From assembly GCA_040954595.2 (NCBI GenBank), contig CM082580.2, positions 9,052,001-9,116,000 of the forward strand: DNA of 64,000 nucleotides, given 5' to 3'. The stretch comes from Balanoglossus misakiensis (Eukaryota > Hemichordata). Position 1 is the first letter of the stretch; every line of letters starts with the position of its first letter. Of this stretch, positions 34,721 through 49,000 are shown piece after piece. The translations under genes and the position numbers were made by a program. Under the pieces are notes generated by a model. It ran no database searches. It saw only the letters and a program-made list of their open reading frames with translations, and had not been told where the DNA came from.

Positions 34721-37073
34721 CAGTGATGAAATATATAGGGAGATATCTTGGCTGTTTTTTGGCAGGAATTTTTTACTTACCGTATCAGTCAGTATTTTGG
34801 ATGATATATTTAACATGTTGCGCATTAATTTTCATATGTTTATGTCTGTATATATGTCCCTATAAAAACACTTGTCTAAGATGCAACCATCTGTTCAAGA
34901 TAGTGAACATGACAATAAAAAACAAAGAATGACTAAGATTTTTTTCTGAAAATTTATTGCTTTGGTGCACTTAGTAACCATAGCAGTAGGAAAAGTTGAA
35001 CTGCAGCAAATAGTTGAAAGTGAAAAACTACAAGTGAGGAAGTGCCTTTAAAGTGATAAAAATCTATATATTATATGAGAGTGATCAAAATTTTAAAAAG
35101 TTTGATAGTGAAAATTCCTTCAAACTGACATTTCTGATAAACGGTATCCTTATTTATTTACAAACTTATTGTTCATTCAGTTAAAAATCTTGCCTATCTA
35201 GATATCCAAATCATAATTATATATATATATATAATCTGTTTAATATTTCACCAGTACATTATAGCACAAAAATTTACATATTCGAAACATCATCCATTTT
35301 TAAACACGTTACCACTGTTGTTACAATATCAAAAGAAGCTTTTTTCAATGTTGTAAATATATACACAGGAAGCTATTTATGGCTATGAACAACATTATCA
35401 TGAATGCGTGTTGCCCATATAGTAACCTGAAAATCTACCTTCGCTGTTGGCTTTCAGGCCATCAAAACTGAACGTAAAATGCATTGTTACCATCGTCACA
35501 ACTTTTTACTTCAGAGAGTTAAAGAATCCTGTAATATTAATTACTAGTATACGCAATAAGCACAAACTGACTGAAGATCTGGACCACGCTGTAACAATTT
35601 ATTCATGTCACCAATGCATTAAACGTTTTTATAATTTGACACAGAGTTTGTGATCTGTTGGTGTATCGCCACCCCAAATAAATAGATAGAGAAAGAAAAG
35701 AGTTAATTTTACATCTCTAATTCTATTTGCTCCCTGGAAACTGTTCCTCCTGTCCATTTGGCAACCAACAAAGTTTGTGCAGAAGCAAAACAATAATCTA
35801 AAACACAGAAAAGCAGACAAGTATCCAAGATTATTTGACAATAAAATAAATATTACCTGCAAAATAAGGCAGAGCTTTTCATTGTAAAATATAATTATAT
35901 ACACTCAAAAAAACCACAGTGATAACAGTAATCATTGAGATAGTGAACGTTTTGTATCTTTTAGAAATGAAAATTACTACGGTCACTGAGAATTCAAGGA
36001 CACAGTCCTGTAGTGCAACCACTTGTGTTGGAATACCGTAGTCACGTCAAAAACGGGTCAAACTAAATTACTAGTAATAGACAGTCCTTGTGCAATTTCG
36101 GAAAGCTATAAATGTATTGAACCAGGTCATAACTTTTGGCACTTTCAGGAAATTATTACCACAAGAAGTTCTTCATGCCTGTTCAGTTTACAGATCTATG
36201 GTGATCAAATATCAATTGGCAAGTATTTGCAAGCACCATCTGAAATCTGGAGGTCATTTGTGGGCAGGCAACGAACACCCTCACAACAAAGAAATTGGGA
36301 TTGCAGTCTCAGATGGCACTGGATCTCTCTGGCTTATTTAAGTCCTGTTTAAATGCAGGATGGGGTGTATTATTTTCACGTCCTAACTGCAGCTATCAGT
36401 TTCATTGGTGACGCAGTACGTAATAAATTGGTTTACAGACATCTTGCTGTTTCAGTTTTGTTCAGTCTTTAAGATGGAGCTACCAATTCGTTAATATTAA
36501 CAAATATACAGGATAAATTTAAGAACAAAGTAACAATTGTACTCAAGTAAAGAACCAATACACATTGTACTTCTGTATCTCACGGTCAAAAGGTTTCGCA
36601 CTTTCAGTTTGAGTTTGATAGCCATACAAATATTGCTGAAAATTGTCGCCATTGCAGGCTGTGCTTCCATTTGTTTAAAATCAGATGCAGAGTCAGGCGC
36701 TTGTGAAAGTTTTGGCTATTCTCGGCTGTTGTGTTCTCTGTCTTGGCTGTTCTCAGGTGTAGTGTGGGCCCCCCTCCGAACAAAACAGCCAAGAATCAGC
36801 AAAAGTAAGGACAGTGCAGAACTCTACATCAGATTGGTTGTGGTTATGCATCTTTTCCCCCCAAATCATATAAAAAATGACAAATACACATGTAGCATGG
36901 AAGTATTCAACTGTTCCTATGGCAACACTTTTTTAAAAATTCTCCTTGACCATAGCACACATGGATGAGAGGCAGCTTTTCTGAGTCGTGTGGAAGGTCA
37001 GTGTTTTCTCTTGGTGGAGAAACAATGGCGGTGGAGAAAAATGGAACAGAATAGAGAGATGATAATTAAGTCT
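34721..37073. other. Intergenic, AT-rich, no gene seen
   Basis: Lies between transporter B and the 3' end of EPAC2. Contains an (AT)n stretch near 35216-35233. The part next to 37073 is expected to be the EPAC2 3' UTR. No recognisable coding sequence. Confidence 0.6.
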
Positions 37074-40000
37074 TCATGATCTTCTGGGCTCAAGTTTGTG
37101 GGATAATTGTGTAAGCGTTCTCTGGTTGTCAATCACGCTCAGATTTCTGTAGAGAGACAGTAAAACAATATAATGATGCGTTAGTTGATTAAGCCAACAC
37201 TGTCATTAATTAAGAGCATACATTCTATAGTTTTGAGGGAGGGCTATGTTGTATTTAAGAACTAAAAGCATACATCAGTGATGATAAACTGCCCTCCTTA
37301 CATTAGAACATATTTATCTTTGAGGATGTTAGATTGATTGTCATACTTATACTATCGGCCAGACATACCTGACATAGGCTCTAACTTCTTGGACATTCTT
37401 CACGGCTGGTGGCGGTTCCACACGGAATGCCTCGCTGCGACAGTATTTAATGGTACGGATTGTGGATGCTATCATGTGCTGAAAACGAAAAAAGTAAAAC
37501 ACAGATGAATTTCTGAAAGACGCGAGTTAATACTTCTCTCGATGGAATTAAAAAAGAAGGTACTGACCATTTTCTCAAAGTTGACAAGCCCATCAAAATA
37601 GGTCTTATTGCCTTCATGGGTAAATGTCATGTCCTTCATCAACAACGGCATAAACGGAATGATTGGGGGCTGCATCTTGGCAACGGCGAGGCGGTAAACA
37701 CGGTGATTGCGAGACGGATCCAATGTGGTCTCAAACTCTGCAAACATTCTCTTGAATTTATTTGGCAGTTTCTGGCACAATAAAAACAGAACCAAAAAGA
37801 GGACATGTCAGAAAATTTCACTCCACGAGCACATACACCCAAGCAAAGATAAAAACACCTGTCCATGTGAATATGGTCTTCTAATTTAAAATATCTCACT
37901 TTTTTGCAACTTTGATCAAAATCTACTGAATTTTTTTAGTCACTATGCACTTAAAGTTTATCAATTGACTTTAATTTTAATACGTCAATACTTGACAGTT
38001 GGACGGTCCTTACCTCCCACGTCTGCGACAGTCTGCTCACTGCAATATTGCTGAGACCCATCACAATGGCGAAGAATGAGTTCATGTTCTTGTACTCTTT
38101 GCAGCTGAGAGACAAAAATCAGATACAGGTCTCAGATTCAGGATTCTCACAAAATTTCAGGGACATATCCTATAGAAATACATATACATCTGTATCAGAA
38201 TCTTATAGGGTCACCAAAAGAATCCTATAGGATCTGTAGGATCTGTAGCTATGGACCATAGTGGGAATAAAATGACTGTGATGTCAGCAGAGTACTTACT
38301 AGGCAGCTATCTTGATGAATTTACGAAGGAGTTGGACTCTCTTGCCAAGGTTGTTTGTAAGGCACATTTCAGTGACAACCCAGAACTGAACTTCGTTGAA
38401 CCTCCTCAACAGCATCTCCAGGTTGCAGGTGATTTTACTAAATTTATGCCGACCAAATGTGTGATAGATCAACTCGTACTGCAACAGAAGTGACGAGACA
38501 CGCAAGAGAATTCAGTGCAAGGAAAGAGATATACGATGGCACTCTTACATTTTAAGATTTGTTTTTCAGTTTTATCATGATTGTAAAGTATTATTTTCTG
38601 CCAATTCTTGCTGTCTGCAAAAAGACACTTGATTCTTGAGGTGAATGGAGTAATTTGAAACCTAATTCAACATCAAGCCACGGAAAATCCACACTGGATT
38701 TTTGGCAGCTATAGGGGCTTTAATGTACGTTTGCAACCTACCTCATGAACGCAATTCAACAATTCCCAATCGTAGTGTGTCATCTGATAAGCCACCTCTT
38801 TTGTGCTCATCAGTTCGAACACCATACTTGTGCCCATGCTGGGACCTTCCTGCTCAGGGAGTGGCGTCTGGAAAAAAAAATAGGCTCTGAATCAGAAACA
38901 TCATTACTGTTTACTAATAAACATGTTCATTCCTGGAAAAAGATTAGAAATTAGAAACAGATTTTCATTGAAACAATTAAGCTAATTAAAAGACATGTCT
39001 GTAATTCTACAAAGGGGTTGTGCACATTAACTTTTGTTAAAATGAAGTACTGAAGGATGTGAATGAGTTGACGACATGCAAATTTATTCATGACCAATGG
39101 GAATTCTCAGATCATTTACTTCAGAAAGAAAACTGACAAGTGACTTACCAAGGCATCTAAATGTTCCCTGCTTGCGATGAATAAACGTCCATTCAGACTC
39201 AAAGTGGACGTCACTCCAACTTCACTTTCCTTGATCACAACTCGCTCTGATCAACCCAAAAATACAGAAAATTTCTTGTTACATTTTTATAATACTTGGC
39301 CTGCAAGCCGTTGGTATGGTAATTAACCAAGTCTCGCGAGATCTGGCAAATAGTCGAAAACCATATATTCGTTGATTACACCAGCATTGATGACAATTCA
39401 TCTTACCCCCAGTTGACTTCACCTCGCACAGCACAACGTCATTACCAATACAGAGTTTATCAGCGGCGTGCTGGGCGATGACCCCGGCCTTGGTATCCAT
39501 GGGCAACCTCAGCGTGGTGTATGTGTGGTCCGCGCAGTACACTTTGAAGATGTCTGTCGTACGAAAGGGAAAAAAAAACATGCCCAAAGGATATTAATTT
39601 TAAGGAGAATCATTTTCACAACTGTGATAGAAATTTGTGTGTGATATAGAACATCCTGCCCAGGAGCCAGAGCTTTTATTTCCACTCCACAAACCAACGC
39701 AAAATATTTTGAGAAGTAGAAGTTGCCAAAAAGGGGACTGTGATTTACGATGATGGATGAGAATGACCAACAAAAACTGTACAGTAATCAATATGCTGTT
39801 ATAATGCAACAGTGTAGACTACGGGTGAACACCCATATTAAACATGCACCAGTTAAACATCAAACTGAAACCAAGAACGCCAGACTCACTTTCATCAGTT
39901 GGCTTAAAGGCTCTTCTTCGAGTACCCCTAATTGCATCAGTAGAAATGCTGCCTTCTTTTGGAAGCTTCCTCATCATATCCGTCAAACCTGTAATGGATT

Positions 40001-43000
40001 TCTGTGGGTGGACGAACATGCAAAAACAAGAAATTTAATTCAAACCTTTCTTGAATCTTTTGATCGAGCAACAACATTATAAGCTATGACTTTAAACACA
40101 GTTTTTAATATTGTCACATCAGGCAACTTCAACTGCTGGTGGACTTCATTTATTGATCTTCACAAGTGCTATTTGCTGTATAAATAATATTTACTCATAC
40201 TTGAATGTGCATCTATCCAAGAAAATCTTGCGAAATGCACATGACTGCAGACAAAAAAGAACCCTTACAATTACATGCAGACAAAAGATGCTGATGGTAC
40301 ATGCTTTCTGATTTGCAACCAACCAAACATCTGAACCCTCTCCAACACAGTTTGATCCACCATCCATTATATTCTTTTGTTTAATAAAGCTGGACCTCTA
40401 CAGATGGCCCTAGGGGCAAAGGGGTCAAAAGTTACCTTTCTCTGTAAGGGTCGCTTTGGAGCTTCGGACAGATCATTGTCCCCCGGACTACTAAACACCT
40501 TCTCAAAGGCACTCAGTTCATCTTTCAAACAGTCATAAGTCTTGCAGTCTTCAAGCAGTGCTCTGCACAGTGTCTGTTCAAAGGTGGAAAAAAACAGTTT
40601 CATTCAGGATGTACAAATGATATTTTGTCCAAGCTGTGCTAAGGGAAAAGTTAACTCTAAAGTAGACGTTAACTTTAAAGTTGGCAGACTTCACTTTAAA
40701 GCAAAGTTGCTGGACCTATCTCACCAACTTTGTTCCCTTCCCCTTCTTGGTGTACCAGTAGTGTTTAAATGAGCAAGCAAGCATACATATGAATAGACAA
40801 ATGTGACAGGTTTGAGTGTATTTGGTTTTGCTGCCAAAGAAGTCGCACAGCTCTGATATCTGCATGGCCGATGGGCATTAATGCTCCTTTAAATTCAGTA
40901 AACAGAAGGATTCAGTGCAGTGATGCACAGTACGTTGTACAGTGTTCTTATTGGAATCACCACAATTCAGAAGTTAATGTACCAGTACACGACGCATGGA
41001 AGCTCTTGATGTCGATGCATGCATGACGCAGGTCTGAGAATCCCCCTAAGTTCGATGCAATGCGGGTCTCCTGTCCGTATACCTTCACATGCACGTCAGG
41101 AAATAACTGTCACATTCAAAGTCCCAGGAAAGTTGCCAGCATGTATTATTACATGTTGGTATTACTACATGTTGAAGATTGGCCTTGCATGAGCATGGTT
41201 TTTTTTTGTGTGTTTTTTTTTTTTTTTTTTTTTTTTGGGGGGGGGGGGTATTTTGTTTTGGTGATGACAACAGACAAAATGTATACACATCCCTTAAAGC
41301 CCCAATAGCTGACTTTTAGTTGAATTGTTACAGGATATGGCCTAGATAGGCCACTGAAACCTCACCTCTGAGAACTCTATAATGGTCGGTTCTTCCTTGA
41401 ACGCGTCTCCCGCGATGCTGCTCCACTGAAGCACCAAGTGGATGACACGACGTTTGTTATTGAGAGCGTAGTCGGCCATCTCTTGTTCGGTGCCCTGAGA
41501 GGCTTTCGCATGATAAGTTCATCGTTTGTCAAGGAGCCACAATAACAACAAGGGTCTTCAGAATTCTCATTTTGTTGTCATATACAACATTTAAAATGGT
41601 AAACAGTAGTTCTGACTGTTTGATACAGTGTTTTAACTACAGACTCTCTGACAGCAATTCATCGCTTGTACCCAGTAATCCTTACACATGTATTGGCTTT
41701 TTCAGTATTAAGAAACAGGGGAAACTTCATTAAAATATCAATGTTCTACAGGCAAGGTCAGACACAGCCAGAAAGTGAACAACTGCATGGCTGGATGAGT
41801 ATATAAGTATATGAGGGCGGAAAAGAATTAAACAAGAACACTATGTGATATCGGGAGGAAACTCTAGCTCTACTGGTATGTAGGATCGTGTCTCTGCCTA
41901 CCAGTTACTGCGGCGTTTTGTACCGAAAGGATATTGTGACATAAGGGCCGGCGACAGGTGGTTGCTGGGCATGAAGACGACGTGGGTCAGGAGGAAATCT
42001 TCCACGAACGTGTCCGACTCGTTGTACTTGTCCACATGAGCTTCCAGCAGATGTTCCAGCATCTTTTCCGGTGTTCCTGCCATGACGCTGTATCTGGAAA
42101 AAAAAACAAGAGCGCAGGGGATTGGTGAGGGGATGAGAGGGTTCCTCTTTCGAGGGAGGCGGGGACAGGAAACTGTCAGCAAAAAAGACAACATTAATCT
42201 CATAGATTCCACATTTGGTCTATAGACAAAGTTTTCCGAATGATAACTCCAAAAAAAGAAGATGTCATACATGTATCTCTGTGTATTAAAAGCTATCGCA
42301 ACAGCTTTTGTGATTGCAATATCGATTAAATTATTAGAAATAAAACTTTCAATGATGAATTAATGAGAGATATTACAAGCTATATGTAGGTGTTACATGT
42401 CGTTAACTGGTACATGTGTATCAGTATGTAAAATACAAGAAGAATAATTCACGCAAATAGTGTATGCACGTACCCCAAACCCACCTATGATGGATACTGA
42501 AATTTTTTAAACTCAGTCCTACACACCTAAACCATAATTATAATCATGGCTTTACTCATCTACAACCCACAACCTGACTTTACATGTACCTCGTGATAAA
42601 CAGCAACTTCATTTGTTGAGAAAACATACAAATATTCAAATGTAAGAAAAATCACATTGAAAATTTAGCCGATCTGTAGAAAATCTGTACATATGCACAC
42701 AAATCACCGACTGTAAGACAAAATAGTTTGCATCATTTCCAAGTTACAGTAAGTCTTTGCTACTTACATGTACCGGTACACTCAGTTGTGACAGTATGAA
42801 TCTGCAACTGAAACTGACTGATGTTGCTTCACCAGAAGAGTTTGTGCTACTGCAAGCTACTGTCAGTGCTTGGCAATTTATGGAGGAGTCTAAAGTGTTT
42901 GGGGGGGGGGGGTTGGATGGTCCCTCATTAAGCACTGAGTTGGACAGGATGTTATGTGGCTTCTTTTAACTAAAAGCATACAAGTCAGTATGGGTTCACC

Positions 43001-46000
43001 TCCGGACCACCATGCTGATTCATGCAGCATGGAATTTTACCAGGTCAAAAATACACAAGCAAATCCTTGAATTTTGCATGTTGGTGTAAATTAAGTTGCA
43101 TTAATTAAAGATGTTTCAATCTCCAGCGATACACAGAAATGATAAACAGGAACAAATACCCTAAATAGATCGTGTCACTGAGGATGTTTTCCGTTGACGT
43201 ATTCTGAAATTGAATCTGCACCAGCGATTGGTGACGTAAATAAATCAATTACACACATAATTATTGCTGAAATAAGAGACCAACATGGTCAGATACTTGC
43301 TAATGACCTAGGGGCTACATATCAATGCAAAGCATTTGTTTATATGCCCGTAGCATTAAAATTCCCCAACATACCTTTTTCACAAAGTCAAAACTAGCAG
43401 CAACGTACCTGTACTCATAAAATTGAAAGATGCATTTTATCTTAAATTATATATTATTGAAAACTCACTTATAATGAGTGGGCATCCCATCCTGGCCTCT
43501 GTTGGTTGGTATTTTTTCCAGAACCAACACGTCTTGTCCGTGTTCCTTCAACCTCACAGTGTTGGCTTCAACGTCCTACGATTGAGACCAAAATCTATCA
43601 TTGCAATTTGGCACCTTCCGCTAAAACAAGTCATTCCAAATGTACATGAAGACAAACATTCAAGATCAGTTCTCTCTCCATATGCAGCACACAATTTTCA
43701 CACAATTAGCTGAGGGAGAAAAACACACACCCACTTTGCTGAAAAGGCACTGTCCGACATTAAAGAAAACTACTTACTCTTAAGATTCTATTAAAATCAT
43801 CCTTGTCCACTCTCAAAAAGTGACAGTTGTCTTCGCGTAAGACGATGGACGCAGCCCGAGGAGCGTCATTGACGAGGGCCAATTTGCCAAAATCGTCACC
43901 TTCATGGAGTGTACACACCACACCCTTCCCGTAAATGACAACATTGACAGATCCTCGCAAAATGATGTACCACGACTTCCCTTCATCTCCTTGGTTGAAC
44001 ACTATTATAGCAGAGAAAAAAGTCACGGGTACCGTTATGCAAAATTGAAGTACTAAGAATGATTTCAAACTGGTAAAATTATTACTGATTCTATCCTTTA
44101 ACAATTCCAATATGTTGACATACATTACATATGATATACCGGTACATTGAAGTTTCTGCAGACTGCTGGGTGCAGTGCACTGCTATATACTCACAAACTG
44201 TGCCTGCTTTCTGATGGGACTCAAACTTAAGGACACTGGCCAGTTCCCTCTTCACCATGGTTGACAAGTGGGACAAGGCTTTTATGTGAAGTAATTCTTC
44301 ATAGATGATTTCAAGGTCGTCCACGGTCCTTTCCGGTGGTCTGTAAAAATCAATACTTGTTTGTCTTTTCTTTTTCCTTTTTTTTGCAATTGGCTTGAGA
44401 ATGTCCATTACCCCAACATAAAATAAATGCTGACATCAAATAAAAATTGGTTCACAAGAAAAAAACAAAATGAACCCAGGGCAGTTACCCTCCTGTCCAC
44501 TTAATCCCCCCTCCCAACATTTCCCACCCACTACTTTTAGGGCTACAGTGTTGAGAGATAGGTTGAGGTAACTGTCCCAGAACCAAGCTATAGCTTTGAG
44601 GACCAAGCTTGCACAGAACGTGTGTGTGTGTGTGGGGGGGGGGTCAACTTACGGCTTTCTGAGTATCATCCTCATCATGGCGTCCGGACTGATTTGCGCC
44701 AGCGTTACCAAGGTGTCCTGCAGCTCATCCTCGCACTCTTTCTTCTCGTTGTTGTTCGGAACGGTTCCGATGCCGAGGTCGTCCTCCCGAAAGCGGTAGA
44801 AGAGGTACTTGTCTTTGAACTGGTGCTCGTGGCAAACTGAGAGGTGGAAAGTCGAATAGATACGGAGATGAAAATAATTGACTGTCTCTATATAGTTGTA
44901 CATGCAGTCCTCAAAGACTTACATGCTGCAAGAAGACCATCGAATTTGTCTCTTGCCATAGGATTACACAGAAAATTGCTAGAAAACCCACTCATATTAC
45001 TGCCACTCAAATGAAATAGAATTCAACAGCCTAACAATATTTTATTTTTGCAAGGCATAAAACTATGATAAAAATAAACTACCGTGTGTGATCACGCCTT
45101 CCTCGAGCAACGCTTGCCACATTCCCACCGCCTGGTTTCTGGAATGGACAAATGAGCTCTGCTGCATCAGCCAGTCCACCATTTCTGAGCCGACCAGACA
45201 GCGTCGGTAAGTGCGCAGGTGGTACTTGCGGTCGCGGATCATGTGAGGAGATCGGGTGAGAATTACTGTGCGAATCACATAGCCCGCTCTTGCCAGTCTT
45301 TCAGAAGGGGTCTGGTGGAAAAGTGACATGAAAAATGTGTAGTTTTTTTAAGGATATTCAAAATTATAGTTCAGACTACTGTAAAACAGGAAATTTTCAC
45401 AAACAACAAATTTTTGCGAACTACACGAGAGCCAAAAAAACTGTGTATAACGTCAGTTGCCACTTTTGATATTGAGAAAATTTCTTGTCGCGAGAATTTC
45501 CTTGTTTACAGCAGTCATGACCCATATTTATTTGACTGAAACTGATTAAAAATTTGCCTCATTGCACAGGTTTCTGAAAAATGCCCTCAGAGGCACATTA
45601 ATTACTTGTTTTAAAAAGTGTTGTCAGTACAACAGACAATTAATATATTAATACGTCATGCATGGACTCCTCATCCAAACACAATGACAATTTGTGAACT
45701 AAATTTAAATTTTTGACGTCTGATTATCCTGTTTTTTAAACAAATGCACCCCCCCCCCCCCCCTGACCACCATCACAGGAAGGTGGGACATTCTTTAAAA
45801 ACCGGACATGACAGAAGAAGACTGTCAAATGCCTAGCAGCTCTGATTTGGTGTGTTTTGGGGAAAAGGGAATTTTTGCGTCAACGGAAACAGGAAAACCA
45901 AGTGAAGGACACTTCATTAGATTACGGAAAAAATAAAATCTTACTACATGTATTTCAGGGAGAAGATCACGATGCATTGTTATCACCACCTCCCCCCCCC

Positions 46001-49000
46001 CCCCCTCCCCCCTCCCATATTTCGGCTCACACCAACTCGCTGTCTGCAAACACCATCACCAGTCAAACAATATGGAAGAGATTGAAACACTGTGATCGAT
46101 CGACACAAAATGTACGAGCGCAATTTTGACCCTATACTCACGTCAGTTAGCGGCAATGCTGGGTGCTGTGATTCCATTCCGTCTTCGGTGTGCGGTTTCG
46201 GTGACTGCAAGTAAGAGCACAGACAAAACAGGACAGTTGAGATGGGGAGATTGTTGAAGTATCAGGTTCCATCTGTCCTTCACTACAGTTTTCAGCACCG
46301 AGTGGGTGGGGTACACAAACATTTACTTTGGGTATAACTTTAAGAGGCTGACATCCACGACTAACACACAGACACGTGAAGATATAATCATGACAGTGTT
46401 ATTTTAGCAACTTATGGGTACATGAACATTTATGGGTGAATTCTTAAGTGCATCAACATTCACACGTGGTTTACAAAGAGAAGACAGCGTACTTCAGTTT
46501 GTTTTTGAGATGACAGACAATGCTCTATTTCGTTTCGATGGATGAGAGAGAAAAATGTCACCCATCGAGTCCACACACACATTGACAAAAGGCACAAAAC
46601 TGAAGTTCACATTACCTTACACCCAAATGTCAATCTTACATAAAAATACAATTTTCGGATAAAAACCATGCATACACAAAGTAATTGAGAGGGGGGGGGG
46701 AGATCTTTATGGAGAAAAATAAATAAATTTCAACTCAACAGCTTGAAGAAATTCAACTCAACAATTTGACGTTGAAAGATTTGTTGCAGAGTGAATCTCT
46801 GGTCTTGCCTCAAATATATATTGCCCCCCCCCCCCAAGTATTTGCTCAATTTCATTGGGTTGAGGAAGTATTTGCCACTTTTTTCACAAATAATTAAAAA
46901 ACAATTTAAGTATGCAGGAGGCATTTTGTGTCTACCCCAAACACATCTTCCCTCGATGCAACATTCACTATGGCTGTTTTCAGGCAGTGAGAATTCTTAG
47001 TGGCATGCAAAGTCTGCCTGAAAACACTCACAGAATGCTGCATTTTGGGGAATAAATCGTCTACCATCGCAAGTTTTCAATATTTATCAGTCGTTGTATT
47101 ATTTGATTTATTGGAAAGCCACAGTAGCTGTTACAAAATATGTATACTGGTATTCTGCACCAAAAAAATCACCAAATCTCACATAAAATATTCTATCCAC
47201 AATTTTGTGAGATAGAATTAGAAATTTTAAGTAAAAATGATTGTGAGGGAATGACGAATGTTTGATTCAACCAAATTAACAGATTGATCTACCGGTACAT
47301 CTACCGGTAGTAGAACTTTCACTACATGTACAGTATGCAAACATTAAGTCAAAGATACGGTTGAGACAATCTGTTCATATCCTTTTCACAGAGAATGCAG
47401 GCATACAACACTAAAGAGGGAAGATTAATATAATATGACACCAGTTTCAGATTCAGAGTCAAGTTTTATTACAATCAATGATACACATTACAACATGCGT
47501 CTTTATATAGGAGGGGAAATCTTTCACTATGTACAATATGGAAAGAGACAGTGATTTCATTTGGACTGGAGAGAGCTTATAGTTCTAGATCATTCACTAC
47601 GTGTACACTACAGTAGGGCTAAATGACCATCTAAGACAGTGACAGGTGGTTAGAATTGTGAGAGAGGACCAACCAACAAACTTTAACCTTTGAACACAAT
47701 GTATATTTAAAGAATTCCGGCTTACTTTTTTACCTCTCAGACTAGGAACCGGACGTTTAATGTGCAACCATATTTTAACCATTGTTCTAAGTTTATTTGT
47801 GGAGTTCTGGCCACACAACCACCCACTGTACAATGATGCAGTATGATGCAGTACATAAACTTTCTCGAATCCGAAATCTGCGGCCCAAACTCCCCTCCCT
47901 CCGACCACACTCATCTTGTCAGATCCTCTGTGTATTTATAGCTGGTCCAACGGAACCATGCATTATCCGGAACATATTTTTGCTGCTGTTTTGGCCACAG
48001 AAATCAATGCGGATTATTCCCACTCGGATGAGTCTAGGGATTTTTAAGCTTTACATGAAAACACTGCACCCTAAGCAAAATTAGTTGCTTTCTATGATCC
48101 GTGTTTGTACAAGAACGAAGTACCTGCAATCTTAATAGTTTCCCAATGATGAAATGGAGAGAGAAAAATTGGAAACTTCTCGCTAAATTTGTTCAATACA
48201 TAATGCTCATGTTATCCATAGCACACCTTGAGACATGAGTTAAAATACAAGTCAAGAACATGCAATTGCACCCTCAGTCAGTCAGTCAGTCATACATCTC
48301 CTAGTGTGTGGTCATATGTTGCCATAGCACAACAGAATGGCCCCCTTCATGGTCTTTGGACTTGGTCCTCTCTCGTACCAAGTGCACTATGTTCTACACT
48401 TAATAGTTTTATTATAATACTACGTGATTCTCACAGTCACACAGAGAACCTATTCTAAATCTAACTCCTTTAAACTCTAGAGCTTATTACAGTGCACAGC
48501 CAAAAAAATACAAACAAACAAACAAATGACGATAAAGAACAGCAAAACAAGGAAACAGAACATTCCATAACCAGTCAAACAAACAAACAAACAAACAGAT
48601 TGCCAATGCGGTTGCAAACGTGAAGTTGAAGTGCTGATTGAGATCTGTGAGGTATGGAATAGTTGCAGGGGCGAAAATGAATCAGCACAACCACAAAATA
48701 AAATCAGCAAATCATGCAAAAGTATGATGAGCTATTTGACATGGTTGAAAATTCATGTTACGATTGACTGGTGATTTTTTTCTTTTTAAAAGAAATGCAA
48801 GCGCTGAGATTCAAGAGCAGTGAGAAAACTTAAAAAAAAACAGCGAGTGGATAAACTTAATCAATCGCTTAATCCATAAAAAAATGTGGCACTCGTAATG
48901 GTAATGTAGGAAAAAAAACTGGTGATGCACAGAATAAGAGAGACATAATGGAAAAGATTGACAACGATATGACTACTGCATAACATATGAGTACCCACTT

